In this document: one piece after another, positions 32,727-43,307 of the stretch
How positions within the stretch are numbered: position 1 is the stretch's first letter
Layout of the letters: every line of letters begins with the position of its first letter
Notes under the pieces: model-generated
Databases searched by the model: none
Told to the model about the DNA's origin: nothing
The model's input: only the letters and a program-made list of their open reading frames with translations
Position numbers and translations under genes: made by a program
Origin: Forficula auricularia
Lineage: Eukaryota; Arthropoda; Insecta; Dermaptera; Forficulidae
Reading direction: 5' to 3'
DNA: 64,000 nt
NCBI GenBank assembly: GCA_024734495.1
Contig: JALMQS010000089.1
Location: forward strand, 5,282,420 to 5,346,419

Positions 32727-32890
32727 TTCAAACCTTCAAGACCCGGGTGTACAGACACCTACGCCTCTACCATTTGGGTTGATCAATTTCTCCTTCTCTT
32801 CGGAAATGTAAAGGCCTTTCGAGATCCATAGAGACTGCATCTTCTTGGTGCATCCCTTCTTGCATTCGATCCCATTAAGATAAAAAAAGT
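32727..32890 (+). pseudogene. CR1-group LINE 3' end, right part
   Basis: Continues the fragment at 31530-31680: AACCTTCAAGACCCGGGTGT, ACAGACACCTACGCC, then a 3' UTR CTTCTCTTCGGAAATGTAAA, CTTTCGAGATCCATAG, CTTCTTGCATTCGATCCCAT and TAAGATAAAAAAA. It matches the UTR of the 41190-41412 copy. Confidence 0.85.
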
Positions 32891-34129
32891 GTCCTTATTC
32901 CATTCCTATTATCCACTATAATAAAAATTTATCTCATTTCATCGTGCTTTTCTTATTTTTCTCTCCATTTGGATTTAGAGGTTGTGTATAATTTTTTTAA
33001 ATAGCTTAGCAACTGTTAGAAAGATTCAATTTGCTAACGATTTAAAATATAATTATTCAACATAACTTGTTGCAATTTTGCAATCTTAGAAAAAAAAATT
33101 GGAGTCTAATTACAATGTTTAAGTACTTATTTAAGTATGTTGCTTTCACTGATTTTTAACACCAATTATATAAGTCGTTTAATATTTATTAAATGGATGC
33201 GAGGTCGTAGGATCTTCCGCTCCGAGACAATCTATAAAACTTCACGATTACTTTCTGCAGAAAAGCAACAGCCAATACGGGAGTATTAACCGGACATAAG
33301 AAAATACCAAATAAAATAAAAAAAAGCTGTCCCATATGAAGTACCGTTGTCTCTCTTGAACTCTTCTGAACATCTTTCAGTTGCTTTCCTGGATTCGCTC
33401 TCTTCGTGGTTCATACACGCTCAAGATAATAAAGATGGACGGATGCTAAGGTAGCCTGGTTAGGAGTGGAAAAGCCAATAGTTGGGAACTTGTCAACCTC
33501 ATCGTTCACATTACTTGATGATCGTTACTCTTGGCTTTTTTCATGCTATCATTTTATTGATTTGCCGTTCAACAAAACATCTCATATTATAGCTATTCCA
33601 ATCAGTTTATTATTTTTATTTAATTGAAAAATAAATAAATTATAATAAAAAAAACTTTAGGCATCGAATTATCTACCTTGAATTATTATTTATATGATTA
33701 TTCTTTTTATTATTGCTCATTCATGTTTTTAGAAATGTGTGAAACGTGGAGAAAAATTATTTTCAAGCATTTTTTTTCCTAAATGAATATCATCTATTTA
33801 AAACTAATGTTGATATGTTAAAATTAAATTTATTTCAAAATATTACTGCTTTGTCGATTTTGTCCTCCACCATGATCGATATTACCCTACCCGAAATTAC
33901 CCCATATTTTTCCCTTTTTTTTAATAAAGAACCTTATAAAAAAAATATTTGATTGCAAATCCAATAGAAGAAACTCATAATAGAAAAAGTAACCAACAAT
34001 TTGACTGTTTTGAGCATCTTATTTTACCAAGATTAATACTTGATATTTTTAACAGCGCTTAAGTAGTCAATATTCCCCCACTTTCCCCTATATCAGCGGT
34101 GGACAAAGCGTAGATCGTTAAAAAAAGTA
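32891..34129. other. No gene; mostly single-copy looking
   Basis: 33190-33530 is less A+T-rich and shows no copy elsewhere in the window. An exon-like stretch near 33380-33450 was considered and rejected. The 68-codon frame at 33746 is low complexity. Confidence 0.4.
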
Positions 34130-34207
34130 CTATAAATTATTTTATTAAATATTAAATAAAAGAGAGGGGCCAGGTGTATGGTAAAGTCATGTGGACGGCC
34201 ACATCAG
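34130..34207 (+). repeat. Dispersed repeat R80, copy 2
   Basis: Shares GAGAGGGGCCAGGTGTATGG, TAAAGTCATGTGGACGGCCA and CATCAG with the copy at 6925-7008. Confidence 0.85.
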
Positions 34208-34639
34208 TTTATTTGTTTCTATTTCGAATTATAAAAAATATCATAAAGTGATTGAAGTCAATCTGAGAAAAATTAATTTTTTTTTTTTTTTTTTTTATTA
34301 TTAATACTGTATAAATATATCTAAATAAATAGCTATTAAATGAAAAATAGAAATAGATAATCTTTATACTAAGATTGCATGGATAGATTTTTAGGGTTTC
34401 GTTCAAAAAATAAAACAGAACTATTAATTTATTTCTTTCCAATGCCTGTCTATCTGTCAGAGCAATGTAGCTTGTAAATTAAATAGTATAAAAACGTGAA
34501 ATTTAAAAAATTAAATGTATTAATTTTCCTGCAAATCAAAAACCGTATTAAAATTTTAATCAAATTATTATTTTGGGCATACTCGAATTATACGTGGTGT
34601 CCAAAATAAAAATTATAATATAATTCAAAATAGTTTCTA

Positions 34640-35095
34640 GTTCAGTGATAAACATTTTTATAAATTGTTGCTATATATATATATGTGTGTGATTGTAATG
34701 AATTGTGTGATGTATCTATATTGAAGATTTAGGAATGAATGTTTCATGTGAAATGACAAATTCCGGTTCTTGAACGAGATAACTACTGAGGATGGTCGAC
34801 CAGTGGTGACCGAAACTGTATAGTTATCAATTAAATAATTCAAATAGTTATTGAAATTATTGTTTTATTATATTTGTGACAAAACCAACCCTTCAATTTA
34901 ACGAAAAATATTTCAGAATGTATGAATATATTTTAAAGACTAAGCCCTGAAGAAGAGGAGACCATCTGTTTTTAAGAGAATGAAAATTAAAATAATAATA
35001 ATTATAATAATAATAATACATACGCAATTTTTAGTTTTTGTTATTCGTTTGCCTTTTCTACAATTCTGCATTGAATTTACCAGTCCGTCTCCAAA
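34640..35095 (+). repeat. PLE-like terminal repeat with hammerhead-like hairpin
   Basis: CTGAGGA, T, GGTC, loop, GACC, GAAAC at 34786-34816 is followed by TGTATAGTTATCAATTAAAT. A decayed CCCTGAAGAAGAGGAGA occurs at 34945. The stretch ends near ACCAGTCCGTCTCCAAAAG, shared with the 21477-21620 tail. Identity as a PLE end is inferred. Confidence 0.45.
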
Positions 35096-35649
35096 AGAAA
35101 ATATTCATAAATTTATTAAATAAAAAAAGGCGGTCTTCTAATACAAGGAACGAATTTCAATTACAAGCAAAATGGCTTATGTAATGAAAATTTGTCTTTT
35201 GTTAAGATGACCATTCTGGTTTTCAAATGTGACATTGACATATTTGTAGTCTAAACGACTGGTTGCATAATTATCTTGCATCCTCTGGAATTTGATAAAG
35301 AAATGCTCTGCTATAACTTGATTGATTCTCGCTCATCAATTAACTGGTTTCCATTTTAACCACAAAGAGGTGTTGGGTGTTTGCGAATTACATAATACCT
35401 AGAAAGGATGAATAGAAGTCATAGAGGAATGATGGAACAATTTATTTTATTTCATCTGATAACATGCACTGATAATATCTATGTATAAAAAGCTGAAGGG
35501 TTAAAACGATGGATCTGGGAATCTTAAGAGAGTTTCCTATGGCCAAATGGCCTATTAATTTAATCCAAATATTTGACCATAAATTAAACATGAATACATT
35601 CCATGTAAAAAATTAATTTTTTATTTTCACTTGAATATAAGTATGGTAA
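35096..35649. other. No feature seen
   Basis: No repeat or coding signal recognised. Confidence 0.45.
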
Positions 35650-35659
35650 ATTACATATT

Positions 35660-36123
35660 TAATTGAAAAGTGTTTGTTTTGCCGAGAGTAGCAGAGTTGT
35701 TGAATCATAAATAGAAATAAAGAGGCTGTCCTCTGCTTGAAGCAAATAAACATACAGATATATATCATGAGATGTATATGGATTATTTATTTGTTTAACA
35801 GTATAGTTTCGAAGGCTTGGCCTTCATCATCAGTCTTTTTTAATTATAAATATTATTTCTCATGGGGTCAGTACTAAAAACCACAGTAACACTAAAGTTA
35901 GTGTTTAGCTAGCTACCCTGCTATGTAAACAGATTTTCAATATCCACACGGTACTGACCCCATGAGAAATAATATTTGTAATTGGAAAGGACTGATGATG
36001 AAGGCCAAGTCTTCGAAACTATACGGTTAAACAAATAAATAATCTATATACATATTTATATTTGATATAAATGTTTATGTTTATTTTCATCAAGGAGAGG
36101 ACAAACTCTTTGTTTCTCTTAAT
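35660..36123 (-). mobile_element. Foldback retroelement FB1, full copy with 10-bp TSD
   Basis: ATTACATATT flanks it exactly (35650-35659, 36124-36133). The long arm is at the left (AATTGAAAAGTGTTTGTTTT, GCCGAGAGTAGCAGAGTTGT) and the short arm ends at the right with TTTGTTTCTCTT. The hairpin motif occurs twice in inverted orientation, 35806-35833 (-) and 35992-36019 (+). Between them CATGGGGTCAGTAC and GGTACTGACCCCATG are also inverted. No coding frame. It is the best-preserved copy in this window. Confidence 0.9.
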
Positions 36124-36370
36124 ATTACATATTGCATTCACTTTGGAGAGGTTCAATTTTTGAAGTCTCCTCTCTCCAAAACTATAAAAGATATTTTTAT
36201 TCGATTAACTTCAAGTGATAGTATTCGATGTCGTTAAGATATAGAAATTGAGTTTAGAAAAATAAACGGGTTTTGTGGGCGTTAAAGCCAAAACTAACCT
36301 GAAAACTAAATAGTGTGTGTGTGTGCAGTTATACATATCTCAGCACCAGTAAATCACAAAGCAACGCAAT

Positions 36371-36538
36371 TTAAAATGAAGCTACGTATTAGCTAGGTCA
36401 AAATCGACATATCCCTTGTACAACTTTTACTTGAAGGTTGGGAAGGTTTTAATTTAATTTAAAATGAAGCTACGTATTAGCTAGGTCAAAATCGACATAT
36501 CCCTTGTACAACTTTTACTTGAAGGTTGGGAAGGTTTT
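36371..36538 (+). repeat. Exact 80-bp tandem duplication
   Basis: TTAAAATGAAGCTACGTATT through GGTTGGGAAGGTTTT occurs at 36371-36450 and again at 36459-36538 with no difference that I can see. The 88-bp period and identity point to a very recent duplication or an assembly artefact. The following 36550-36640 is a MITE family D fragment. Confidence 0.9.
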
Positions 36539-36771
36539 TTTTTCTCTCAAACACGATAGGGGGGAGAGTCAACAAAGTGTGACATCGTGGGACAAGGGGG
36601 AGGGTGACGAGTAGTAAGCTTCGTGACGTCACATGTATAAATCTAAAGTATTAAAAATCAACTCTAACGAAAAACTTTAAAATGTCCATGGACACAAGAT
36701 GATTTGTTCTGTTTTGTAACATTTCTAAAATGCTTGATTTATTATTGATTTTATGAATAAAGATTTTAAAT

Positions 36772-36858
36772 CATTGGCGGTTGGTGACTTTTCAACCAGG
36801 AGATGTTGTCCAAAAAAACTACCTTCATTTTTTGAAATATTGTTTTAATTTCTCCTTT
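36772..36858 (+). repeat. MITE family B left terminus
   Basis: CATTGGCGGTTGGTGACTTT then TCAACCAGGAGATGTTGTCC matches the complement of the right ends at 40019 and 52637, where CAGTGGCGGTTGG-type termini are seen. Confidence 0.7.
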
Positions 36859-36859
36859 T

Positions 36860-37400
36860 TACTTTATCCAATGCGAAGCATGGGTAAAGTATTGTAATCG
36901 CTCTCGCGCCAAGCGGGACTTCAAAGGGCCCTCAGGTAAAGACTACTGAACCCATGGACTCAATTAAGGTCACAAATTGTAGTATTCAATTAGGTTGAAT
37001 TTTAGCACGTGACGATTTTGCCAAAAATTACCAGGGATCTCGTCGAGAGGCCAAAAAGTGCCATTTTTTTTGGAAGTGCGTGGGGATGGATGGATGGATG
37101 ATTGGATGTATGTATGTTATCGTTTTTTTCGTCCACGATTTTTTCCACACCTTTGCACCGATTGAAATGAAATTGAAAACCTACCATTAGTTTAACAAAA
37201 TGAAGCGCTGATTAGTTTTTGGTACATATCGGCCCACAAACATTAGTACTTTATTTCAGTACTTTTTTAGTTTTTTCTAAATATCTTGAAAATGATTTAA
37301 CCAATTTTGATGAAATTTAAAATCCTAATTAAGTACCTTGGGGACAACAAAAAAGGTTAAATAAAGTTTTTAGTAAAAGTATATTTTAAAGTACTTTACT
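36860..37400 (+). mobile_element. MITE family A, copy with truncated right end
   Basis: It shares ACTTTATCCAATGCGAAGCA, TGGGTAAAGTATTGTAATCG and the body with the 3589-4144 copy, and contains a GGAT/GTAT microsatellite (37083-37112). The right terminus CATTGGATAAAGT is missing. It is inserted in a MITE family B end. Confidence 0.85.
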
Positions 37401-37624
37401 CTAGAGTAAGATTGTACTTTTTTTAAATTCCTTATTTTACCAAAATTTAAAAAAAAACTTTAAAATTTATTAATTTGATCGGTAATATAGCTCATTTAAA
37501 CCTGTTTAAGTAAGAATGGTTAGGCTTCTCGCTGTGAAATGATAAAAATTTGGGAGGAAATTTTATAAGTAACCATAGCAACTGCGTTGTTTTTTTATCC
37601 GTTACCTTTGCTGAAGACATTAAG

Positions 37625-38123
37625 CCGTTTCCTCCATGTCTTCAGCAATGGTTACCAATAATAATCAAAACGTCAAAAATCTAATGTAGAATTGTTATTC
37701 CTCAAGTATTAGATGAGAATCGATCACTATTTTTGATTTTAACTCGATTCCTCCATGTGTTCAGCAATGGTTACCAATAAAAACCGAAACGTCAAAAATC
37801 CAATATAAACGTCAAAAATCCAATATAGAATGGTTATTCCTCAAGTATTAGATCAGAATCAATCACTATTTTTGATTTTAACTCTATATCTCCTTGTCTT
37901 CAGCAATGGTTACCAATAAAAACCGAAACGTCAAAAATCCAATATAGAATGGTTAGTCCTCAAGTATTAGATCAGAATCAATCACTATTTTTGATTTTAA
38001 CTCGATTCCTCCATGTCTTCAGCAATGGTTACCAATAAAAACCGAAACGTCAAAAATCCAATATAGAATGGTTATTCCTCAAGTATTAGATCAGAATCAA
38101 TCACTATTTTTGATTTTAACTCG
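37625..38123 (+). repeat. 119-bp tandem array, four units
   Basis: Unit starts near 37631, 37750, 37889 and 38008 (spacing 119, 139, 119). The second unit contains an internal 20-bp duplication (AAACGTCAAAAATCCAATAT). Each unit carries CAGCAATGGTTACCAAT, AAAAACCGAAACGTCAAAAA and ATTCCTCAAGTATTAGATCA. The GGTT-AACC-GAAAC part resembles the hairpin of PLE terminal repeats, which often occur in tandem, but the CTGANGA part is altered. Confidence 0.88.
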
Positions 38124-38224
38124 TACCTATTTATGAAAATACTCTACTGTTTTAAATTGAAATATATAAATAATTTTGGAAGTGCTGTTTTAATTTAATA
38201 ATTTCTAAATTTAAAATCACACCA

Positions 38225-38325
38225 GGAGAGGGGGGTCACACAAATGTGACCATCTGTGACAAGGACGGGGTCCCAAAAATCATGAAATTCGTGTGACGTA
38301 ATTTATGGATGGCCCCATACTTACA
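38225..38325 (+). repeat. MITE family D right end
   Basis: GGGGGTCACACAAATGTGAC, then GTGTGACGTAATTTATGGAT and GGCCCC match the right terminus of the 28625-28998 element. Confidence 0.75.
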
Positions 38326-39950
38326 AATACTTTAAAAGTCGCTCTGTTTAACAACTATCACAATTTCGGTAGTTTTTTTATCTCGAATGAAATACTGTAT
38401 GGGGATTAATCTGAAAGAAGGAAATTGGTAGGAAGATTTCAAAGAAATGGAGGTTCTAAATGAAAATCAGCTGGGACCAACACAAGTTGACTTATATTAA
38501 ATTTGTCGATAATCGCTCTTTTAAAGTGTACATTTTTCTGAAATTTTCACTATAAAAATTAACCAAGTTATTGCTATTATTTGTGAACTATGAGAGCCTA
38601 TCCTATTTAGCTAATTGGAAAATAAAATCGATTACTATATTGTAAAACCTAACGAATTTTTTCATTTGATTGATCTGTAAAAAATCAATTTTCTTTATGC
38701 CTTTTGCAACGTTATTCTTTCCAAGGTTCCCATTCCAATCACCAAGGGACTAATGATTCACGTTCTTTCGATTGGCTCTATTGATTTCGTAAGGGACTCT
38801 CATTCATGGACCATTTCTCCAGCCTATTAAACAGACTAGAGTCAGTGGTTACCAGTTTTCTTTTGACCCCAGACGACAGCCAAATGACTCACTCAAATCA
38901 TAAGCAAACAACTCTTGACAAGTCGCAAGTTACTAAATCGTCGTTTTTGTTTGCTTAACTCGGTGTTTCGAGCTCATCTAAAACGCTTGATGCACAAATA
39001 GCATACTGGATAAGTTTTTCTTTAATTGACAAGTTAATTGAAAGTTGCTGGATCGAGCGCTAATGAACCTGATATTCTGCTGTTAGGATTGCATTCTTAT
39101 AAAGCCTTGGCCAAGACACGGCTAGAACTAAAAGTCTAACACGGGCTTTACTTTTAAATCTTGTTAACATCTTCGAATACTTTATAACTGTCATCATTAC
39201 AAAAGGTCACTATTTAATTTTCTATTTAATAACGAGGGTTTCGTGCGTGTCTTCGGAAAGCCCTCTAAGCTCAGGCTTCCGGACAGGTGGCCCTGGCGAG
39301 CAGCGTTTCGGGCCAAAAAGTTTACTTCCCTTAAAAAATCCACTCCAGAGGCATATGTGTAAACTGTGCAGCTGATACATCGTCTCTGAAGTTACCCTTA
39401 TATTCATTCTGAAACAGCTACAAAAAAGAGACCATACATATGACGACATAAGGAATGTATGCCCGAATACCTCTAGGTAATATTCTACCATATCCAGTAG
39501 AAATTCACTTTCAAACAACTAATATTCTGGATAGTTTTGTTGCCTTTTAAAAATTATGTATACCGAATTTGTAAAAAATCATACAAATTGCTTATAATAT
39601 ACCTAATATATGGTAACTCACTTTCTTCACACACCTCACCATCTATTTTAATAAATTTATTTGCTCTCTAAAATTACCGCAATGCCTAAAAAAAAACTTT
39701 TTAACGTTAGAATATGAATAGAATTTTCCAGATTTCATATTTGAATCATTTTCGCTATCTTATGGAAAATACTTTGATTTTATGAGGTTGAAATTAAATT
39801 AGTTTACATGTAGGCACTCGGCGTCTGACTTTCATTTAAAATCTATAAATTGAATAAACAAATTAATTGTGAATGATGAACTAAAAGATGTTTTGGCCGA
39901 AGTATTTGATTGCAAGAAGTTGTCAATGAATTTTGCGAAAAATAAAATAA
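38326..39950. other. Single-copy-looking stretch without a recognised gene
   Basis: 38700-39060 and 39220-39420 have more balanced composition and no relative in the window. The 98-codon minus frame at 39222-39518 shows no known motif or splice support. Either region could be a host regulatory element; I see no direct evidence. Confidence 0.35.
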
Positions 39951-39954
39951 AATT

Positions 39955-40019
39955 TTCAAGGGAATGAAGTGTCATTTTTGGACAGCATCCTCTGACTGAA
40001 AAGTCACCACCCGCCCCTG
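39955..40019 (-). repeat. MITE family B right terminus
   Basis: TTTTTGGACAGCATCCTCTG then CTGAAAAGTCACCACCCGCC and CCTG is the complement of the family B left end at 36772. The flanking octamers of the two ends do not match. Confidence 0.7.
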
Positions 40020-40086
40020 AAATATATGGTTATAATAATAATATATGGTTAACTATCGATTGTTTAAATGAAATTGATATAAATTG

Positions 40087-40478
40087 AAGTACAATTTGAT
40101 CGTGTTTTATTTTATTAATTCTAAATCTAATGACCGGTTTGTCATGGTCTTTAAAGGATACTCGTTTTTCTCTTTCACCACAAGTTAAGATAATCTTCTG
40201 GAGCTTAAGAAACAGGTGGCCGATGGATGGAATCCTCTCTTGTTCCGGATATAAAACAATCGCATCTAATTTCGTTATAAGCTCCTCGAACCCATCGAAA
40301 GCCGCAAATAGCTACTTTATTAAATTGTTGATCGTATTTAATAGAGATATAGCTGCTTATGGTTGAGCAGCTTCAGGAAGATTATTCCTGGATGAGAGTT
40401 CATAAAAAACATCCTTCATTAAATTAGTGATCCTCTCATTAGAAGCAATGGAATCGAACCCAAGTGTCCTCTTTAAAG
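40087..40478 (-). pseudogene. Unrecognised broken coding region
   Basis: One minus-strand frame reads for about 130 codons with only two stops: TLKRTLGFDSIASNERITNL, MKDVFYELSSRNNLPEAAQP, stop, AAISLLNTINNLIK, stop, LFAAFDGFEELITKLDAIVL, YPEQERIPSIGHLFLKLQKI, ILTCGEREKRVSFKDHDKPV. Residue composition is protein-like and helical, unlike chance A+T-rich frames. I do not recognise the family. It may be a decayed transposon gene or a host pseudogene. No poly-A tail or transposon ends were found nearby. Confidence 0.45.
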
Positions 40479-41156
40479 TTTATTTCTATGGACTACTTGA
40501 ATTCTTATATTTTATTTTATTTTTAATTCAAACTAGCCATAGAAAGTGCGTTTTAGTGCCAAAATCTGTGTTTGTTTTTTTAATACAAAGCACTGATTAT
40601 TTTTGACGGTGATTAGTGGTTTTATTAATTTACTTGATCAAATTTCATAATTCAAAAAAAGAATTATAAATATTTTTTTAGGATTATTCCGAATTTTATA
40701 ATTATACCTGGCGGGCCGAGCTTGTTCTATAATTTTATGCTTCAGTCTAGCTTTATTTATAAATTAATAATATTTGAACACCTTTTAGAGCATGAAGGGT
40801 TGATCAGAAAACTTATTTCAGGTCATAATTACACTTAGTGATTTGGAATTTCCCTAGATTCTAGTAGAAATCATTTCTTTTATTAAATTTTAAATTAAGG
40901 ATAGTCACCCTCTTTATGGAATGAAGGGTTGATCATAAAACTTATTTCAGGGCATAATGATGCTTATAGTGATTTGGAATTGCCCTAGAATATAGCAGAA
41001 ATGATTTCTTTAGCGAAATTTTAATTAAGTGTAGTCACTTCCTTTAGGGGGTGAAGGGCGAAGGGTTGATCAGAAAATTTATCAGGCGATATTCATACTT
41101 ACTTATTTGGAATTGCTCTAAAATCTTCTTCTTCAAGTGCCATACTCGATTTTGAG

Positions 41157-41530
41157 CGAGGGGTGAACCTCGACCTAAAATCTTGTTCATCCCCATGACT
41201 TCAAGGAACTGGAACTCTCTCCCAGCCTCTATCTTTCCCAGCACCTATGATCTTCAAACCTTCAAAACCAGGGTGCATAGACACCTACGTCTACACCCTC
41301 TCACTTAAACAACTTTCCCTTCTCTTCGGTAATGCAAGGGTCTTTCGAGATCCATAGGGGCTACATCTTTACTGGTGCACCCCTTCTTGCATTCGATTGC
41401 ATTAAAAAAAAAAAAAACCTACTTCTACTTTCACTTTCATTTTCAAGTAGAAGACAATAGATTATCTAATGAATTCCAAAGTAATTCCAAAGACGGTGTA
41501 CACCTAATTCCAATCTAGGGTCACCCCTCG
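41157..41530. mobile_element. MITE family C inserted in the SINE, 8-bp TSD
   Basis: ATTTTGAG flanks it exactly (41149-41156, 41531-41538). Ends CGAGGGGTGAACCTCGACC and CTAGGGTCACCCCTCG are inverted. Its middle is interrupted by a truncated LINE (41184-41414). Confidence 0.9.
41184..41414 (+). mobile_element. 5'-truncated CR1-group LINE 3' end
   Basis: From about 41190 it is identical to the last 115 bases of the LINE at 12915-15850, as far as I can compare (CATGACTTCAAGGAACTGGA to CTCTCACTTAA). It then adds the 3' UTR missing there (CTTCTCTTCGGTAATGCAAG, CTTCTTGCATTCGATTGCAT) and an A run. The encoded tail ends HRHLRLHPLT. Identity suggests recent activity of this LINE. Confidence 0.9.
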
Positions 41531-41790
41531 ATTTTGAGTATCGGCGGTTACTTTGGAGACTATCCTCTCGATTGTAATTTTCTTGGGGAAATTTTTCACA
41601 GGAGTGGTTTCCCATTGCCTTCCCCTGAAGGAATCAGATTATAGCCGGTCAAATATTTGCAGCTAGTCGGGGTTGAACCCTCGCTAGCTTGATTATAAGG
41701 CATACACTTTAACCACTCGGCTAACTAGACTCCTCTCTAGAATCTAGTAGAAATCATTTTTTAGTGAAATTTTAAATTAAGGGTAGTCAC

Positions 41791-42779
41791 ACAAAATTAG
41801 AAGCGTAAACTTTTTTAAGGCATTGGATATTTCTTCATTTTTTCCTGTGCCACTGTTGTTGTTTGTGTCTCTCTTTACTGTAATTTGTGTATATACGTGT
41901 AGGAGGTGTATGAAAGGTATCAAGCTATTAAAGTGTGAGCGGGACTTAAGCTTGAATCCCCGGTCCCAAGTTTGGCACAGAATAAATCATTATAAACTTT
42001 AAATTTCATTACTAACTTTTAATAACGACTTGGTACTATTTTTACTAGCTTGCTATTTATTTCATTCTTAAATTAAATAATGTTTTGTATCTAATAATAG
42101 ATAAATTCATGGGTCATCTGATGTGCCAGTTTATTGAAATTTACGTTTAGGATAGTTCATTTATAATAAAAATTAAAAATAAGACTACCTTTTTCTAATG
42201 GAATGAATCAATTTGTTGGGGATCGCTGAGAGCTGGTGGATTGTCACGTTGCGCTGTAAGGAACTAAAAAACAACGGGAGATTAATGGTGTTCCTCCAGG
42301 CAGTTCCATGGATCCACCAACAATCCAGCCAATTCGTTATGGGAACATGAAATGGATATTATAATAAAATGTTTTAGAACTTGGGAAAATTATCGATATA
42401 AAACAAGTTATTTCGGTCTTGATTATTTTACTACTCAAAAAATATCTGTTTCGAGCGAACAATTTATTATCACACTTAAAATTTTTATTATCTGTCAGAT
42501 ATGAAAATACGATAGATGAAATATGTCTTTAATTCATTCGTAAGCTATAGTAAGTTATGGATTTTTTTACAATTAATAAGGAAAAAGAAAAATATTATGT
42601 TTAGTAGGTATATGCCACGTAACTTTCACTTACCCTGTATTAATAACAAACTAACATTAAAGTTAAATAATTTATCATCATAGAGTATATACCTACATAG
42701 ATACAAGAATCCATTCAACTCTTTCCGATAACAAATCCTACACTTTTAAATTTCCACATCCCATATCATATCCCTTATA
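41791..42779. other. No feature recognised
   Basis: A+T-rich; 41900-42000 and 42200-42340 are slightly G+C-richer with no copy elsewhere in the window. Confidence 0.4.
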
Positions 42780-43060
42780 TTATTTGAGAAATAAATTTTA
42801 ATCTAGACCTTTATATTTCCCTTTTCTTTCTTAACTCAACCCTTAAAATATCCCTAAGCAATCCTCCAAGCATGTAACATGTACCTATCATTTAAGCTCT
42901 TTTCTTCCTCTCTCATGTGGTCTCTTTTCTCTAATCTTATCGAGAATTTCCTCATTTGTAATTATAACGACCCACTGAATCCTCACCACCAAAGGCCTCC
43001 AGTATTATTTCTAGTTGTCACATCCATACAGATCGATGATCCATACACTCTCAGCAACTT
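42780..43060 (-). pseudogene. Strongly decayed LINE fragment
   Basis: TCTAGACCTTTATATTTCCC, AAAATATCCCTAAGCAATCC, TTTAAGCTCTTTTCTTCC and GAGAATTTCCTCATTTGTAA parallel the LINE remnant at 30900-31110. No usable reading frame remains. Confidence 0.6.
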
Positions 43061-43077
43061 CTTCCTAATTAAATAAT

Positions 43078-43307
43078 TCTTCTTCTTCAAGTGCCATACT
43101 CGAATGCGAGCGTCGGCGATTACTATGGAGATTATCCTCTCCATCGTAATTTTCCTGGGAAACTTTTCGCCGGGTGGTTTCCCGTTGCCTTCCCCTGAAA
43201 GAATCCGATTATAGTCGGTCAAATATTTGCAACTAGTCAGGCTTGAACCCGCGCTAGCTTGATTAGAATTCATGCTCTTTAACCACTCGGCCAACCTGAC
43301 TCCAATT
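43078..43307 (-). mobile_element. tRNA-derived SINE, full copy with TSD
   Basis: Minus strand from 43307: GGAGTCAGGTTGGCCGAGTG, GTTAAAG, then GGTTCAAGCCTGACTAG. TGGCCGAGTGG fits the A box exactly and GGTTCAAGCC the B box. The body continues with GGGGAAGGCAACGGGAAACC and ends CTTGAAGAAGAAGAAT. AATTAAATAAT (43067-43077) and AATTAGATAAT (43308-43318) form the TSD, 10 of 11. Head resembles a serine/leucine-type tRNA (CCGAGTGGTTAA). Copies: 41126-41734, 26866-26995. Confidence 0.92.

Larger units (their letters stand above)
41126..41734 (-). mobile_element. tRNA-derived SINE with nested MITE and LINE
   Basis: The SINE occupies 41126-41156 (tail) and about 41531-41734 (body and head). Its minus-strand head reads GCCGAGTGGTTAAAGTG (A box TTAGCCGAGTGG) and GGTTCAACCCC (B box). 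The flanks CTCTAAAATC (41116-41125) and CTCTAGAATC (41735-41744) are a 9-of-10 TSD. Transcription would be by RNA polymerase III and mobilisation by a LINE. It is interrupted by a family C MITE. Confidence 0.88.
40786..41790 (+). repeat. About 128-bp tandem repeat, third unit split by a SINE
   Basis: Units start near 40786, 40914 and 41044: GAAGGGTTGATCA, AAAACTTATTTCAGG, CATAAT, GATTTGGAATT, CCCTAGA, TAGAAATCATTTCTTT, TTTTAAATTAAG, GTAGTCAC. The third unit breaks at 41125 and resumes at 41735 (CTCTAGAATCTAGTAGAAAT). The insertion is the SINE with its own nested elements. Confidence 0.85.

Noticed and set aside
33370..33452. Exon-like stretch (CATCTTTCAG acceptor, open frame AFLDSLSSWFIHAQDNKDGR, GTAGCC after)
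   Set aside because: Its frame does not fit the phase left by the 27822-27931 exon, the donor is weak, and the peptide is not recognisable.
39222..39518. 98-codon minus-strand frame
   Set aside because: No recognisable domain, no splice signals, no second copy; kept only as a comment.
36772..40019. A 3.2-kb family B element
   Set aside because: Inverted termini exist but flanking octamers do not match and the interior is a mosaic; likely two solo ends.
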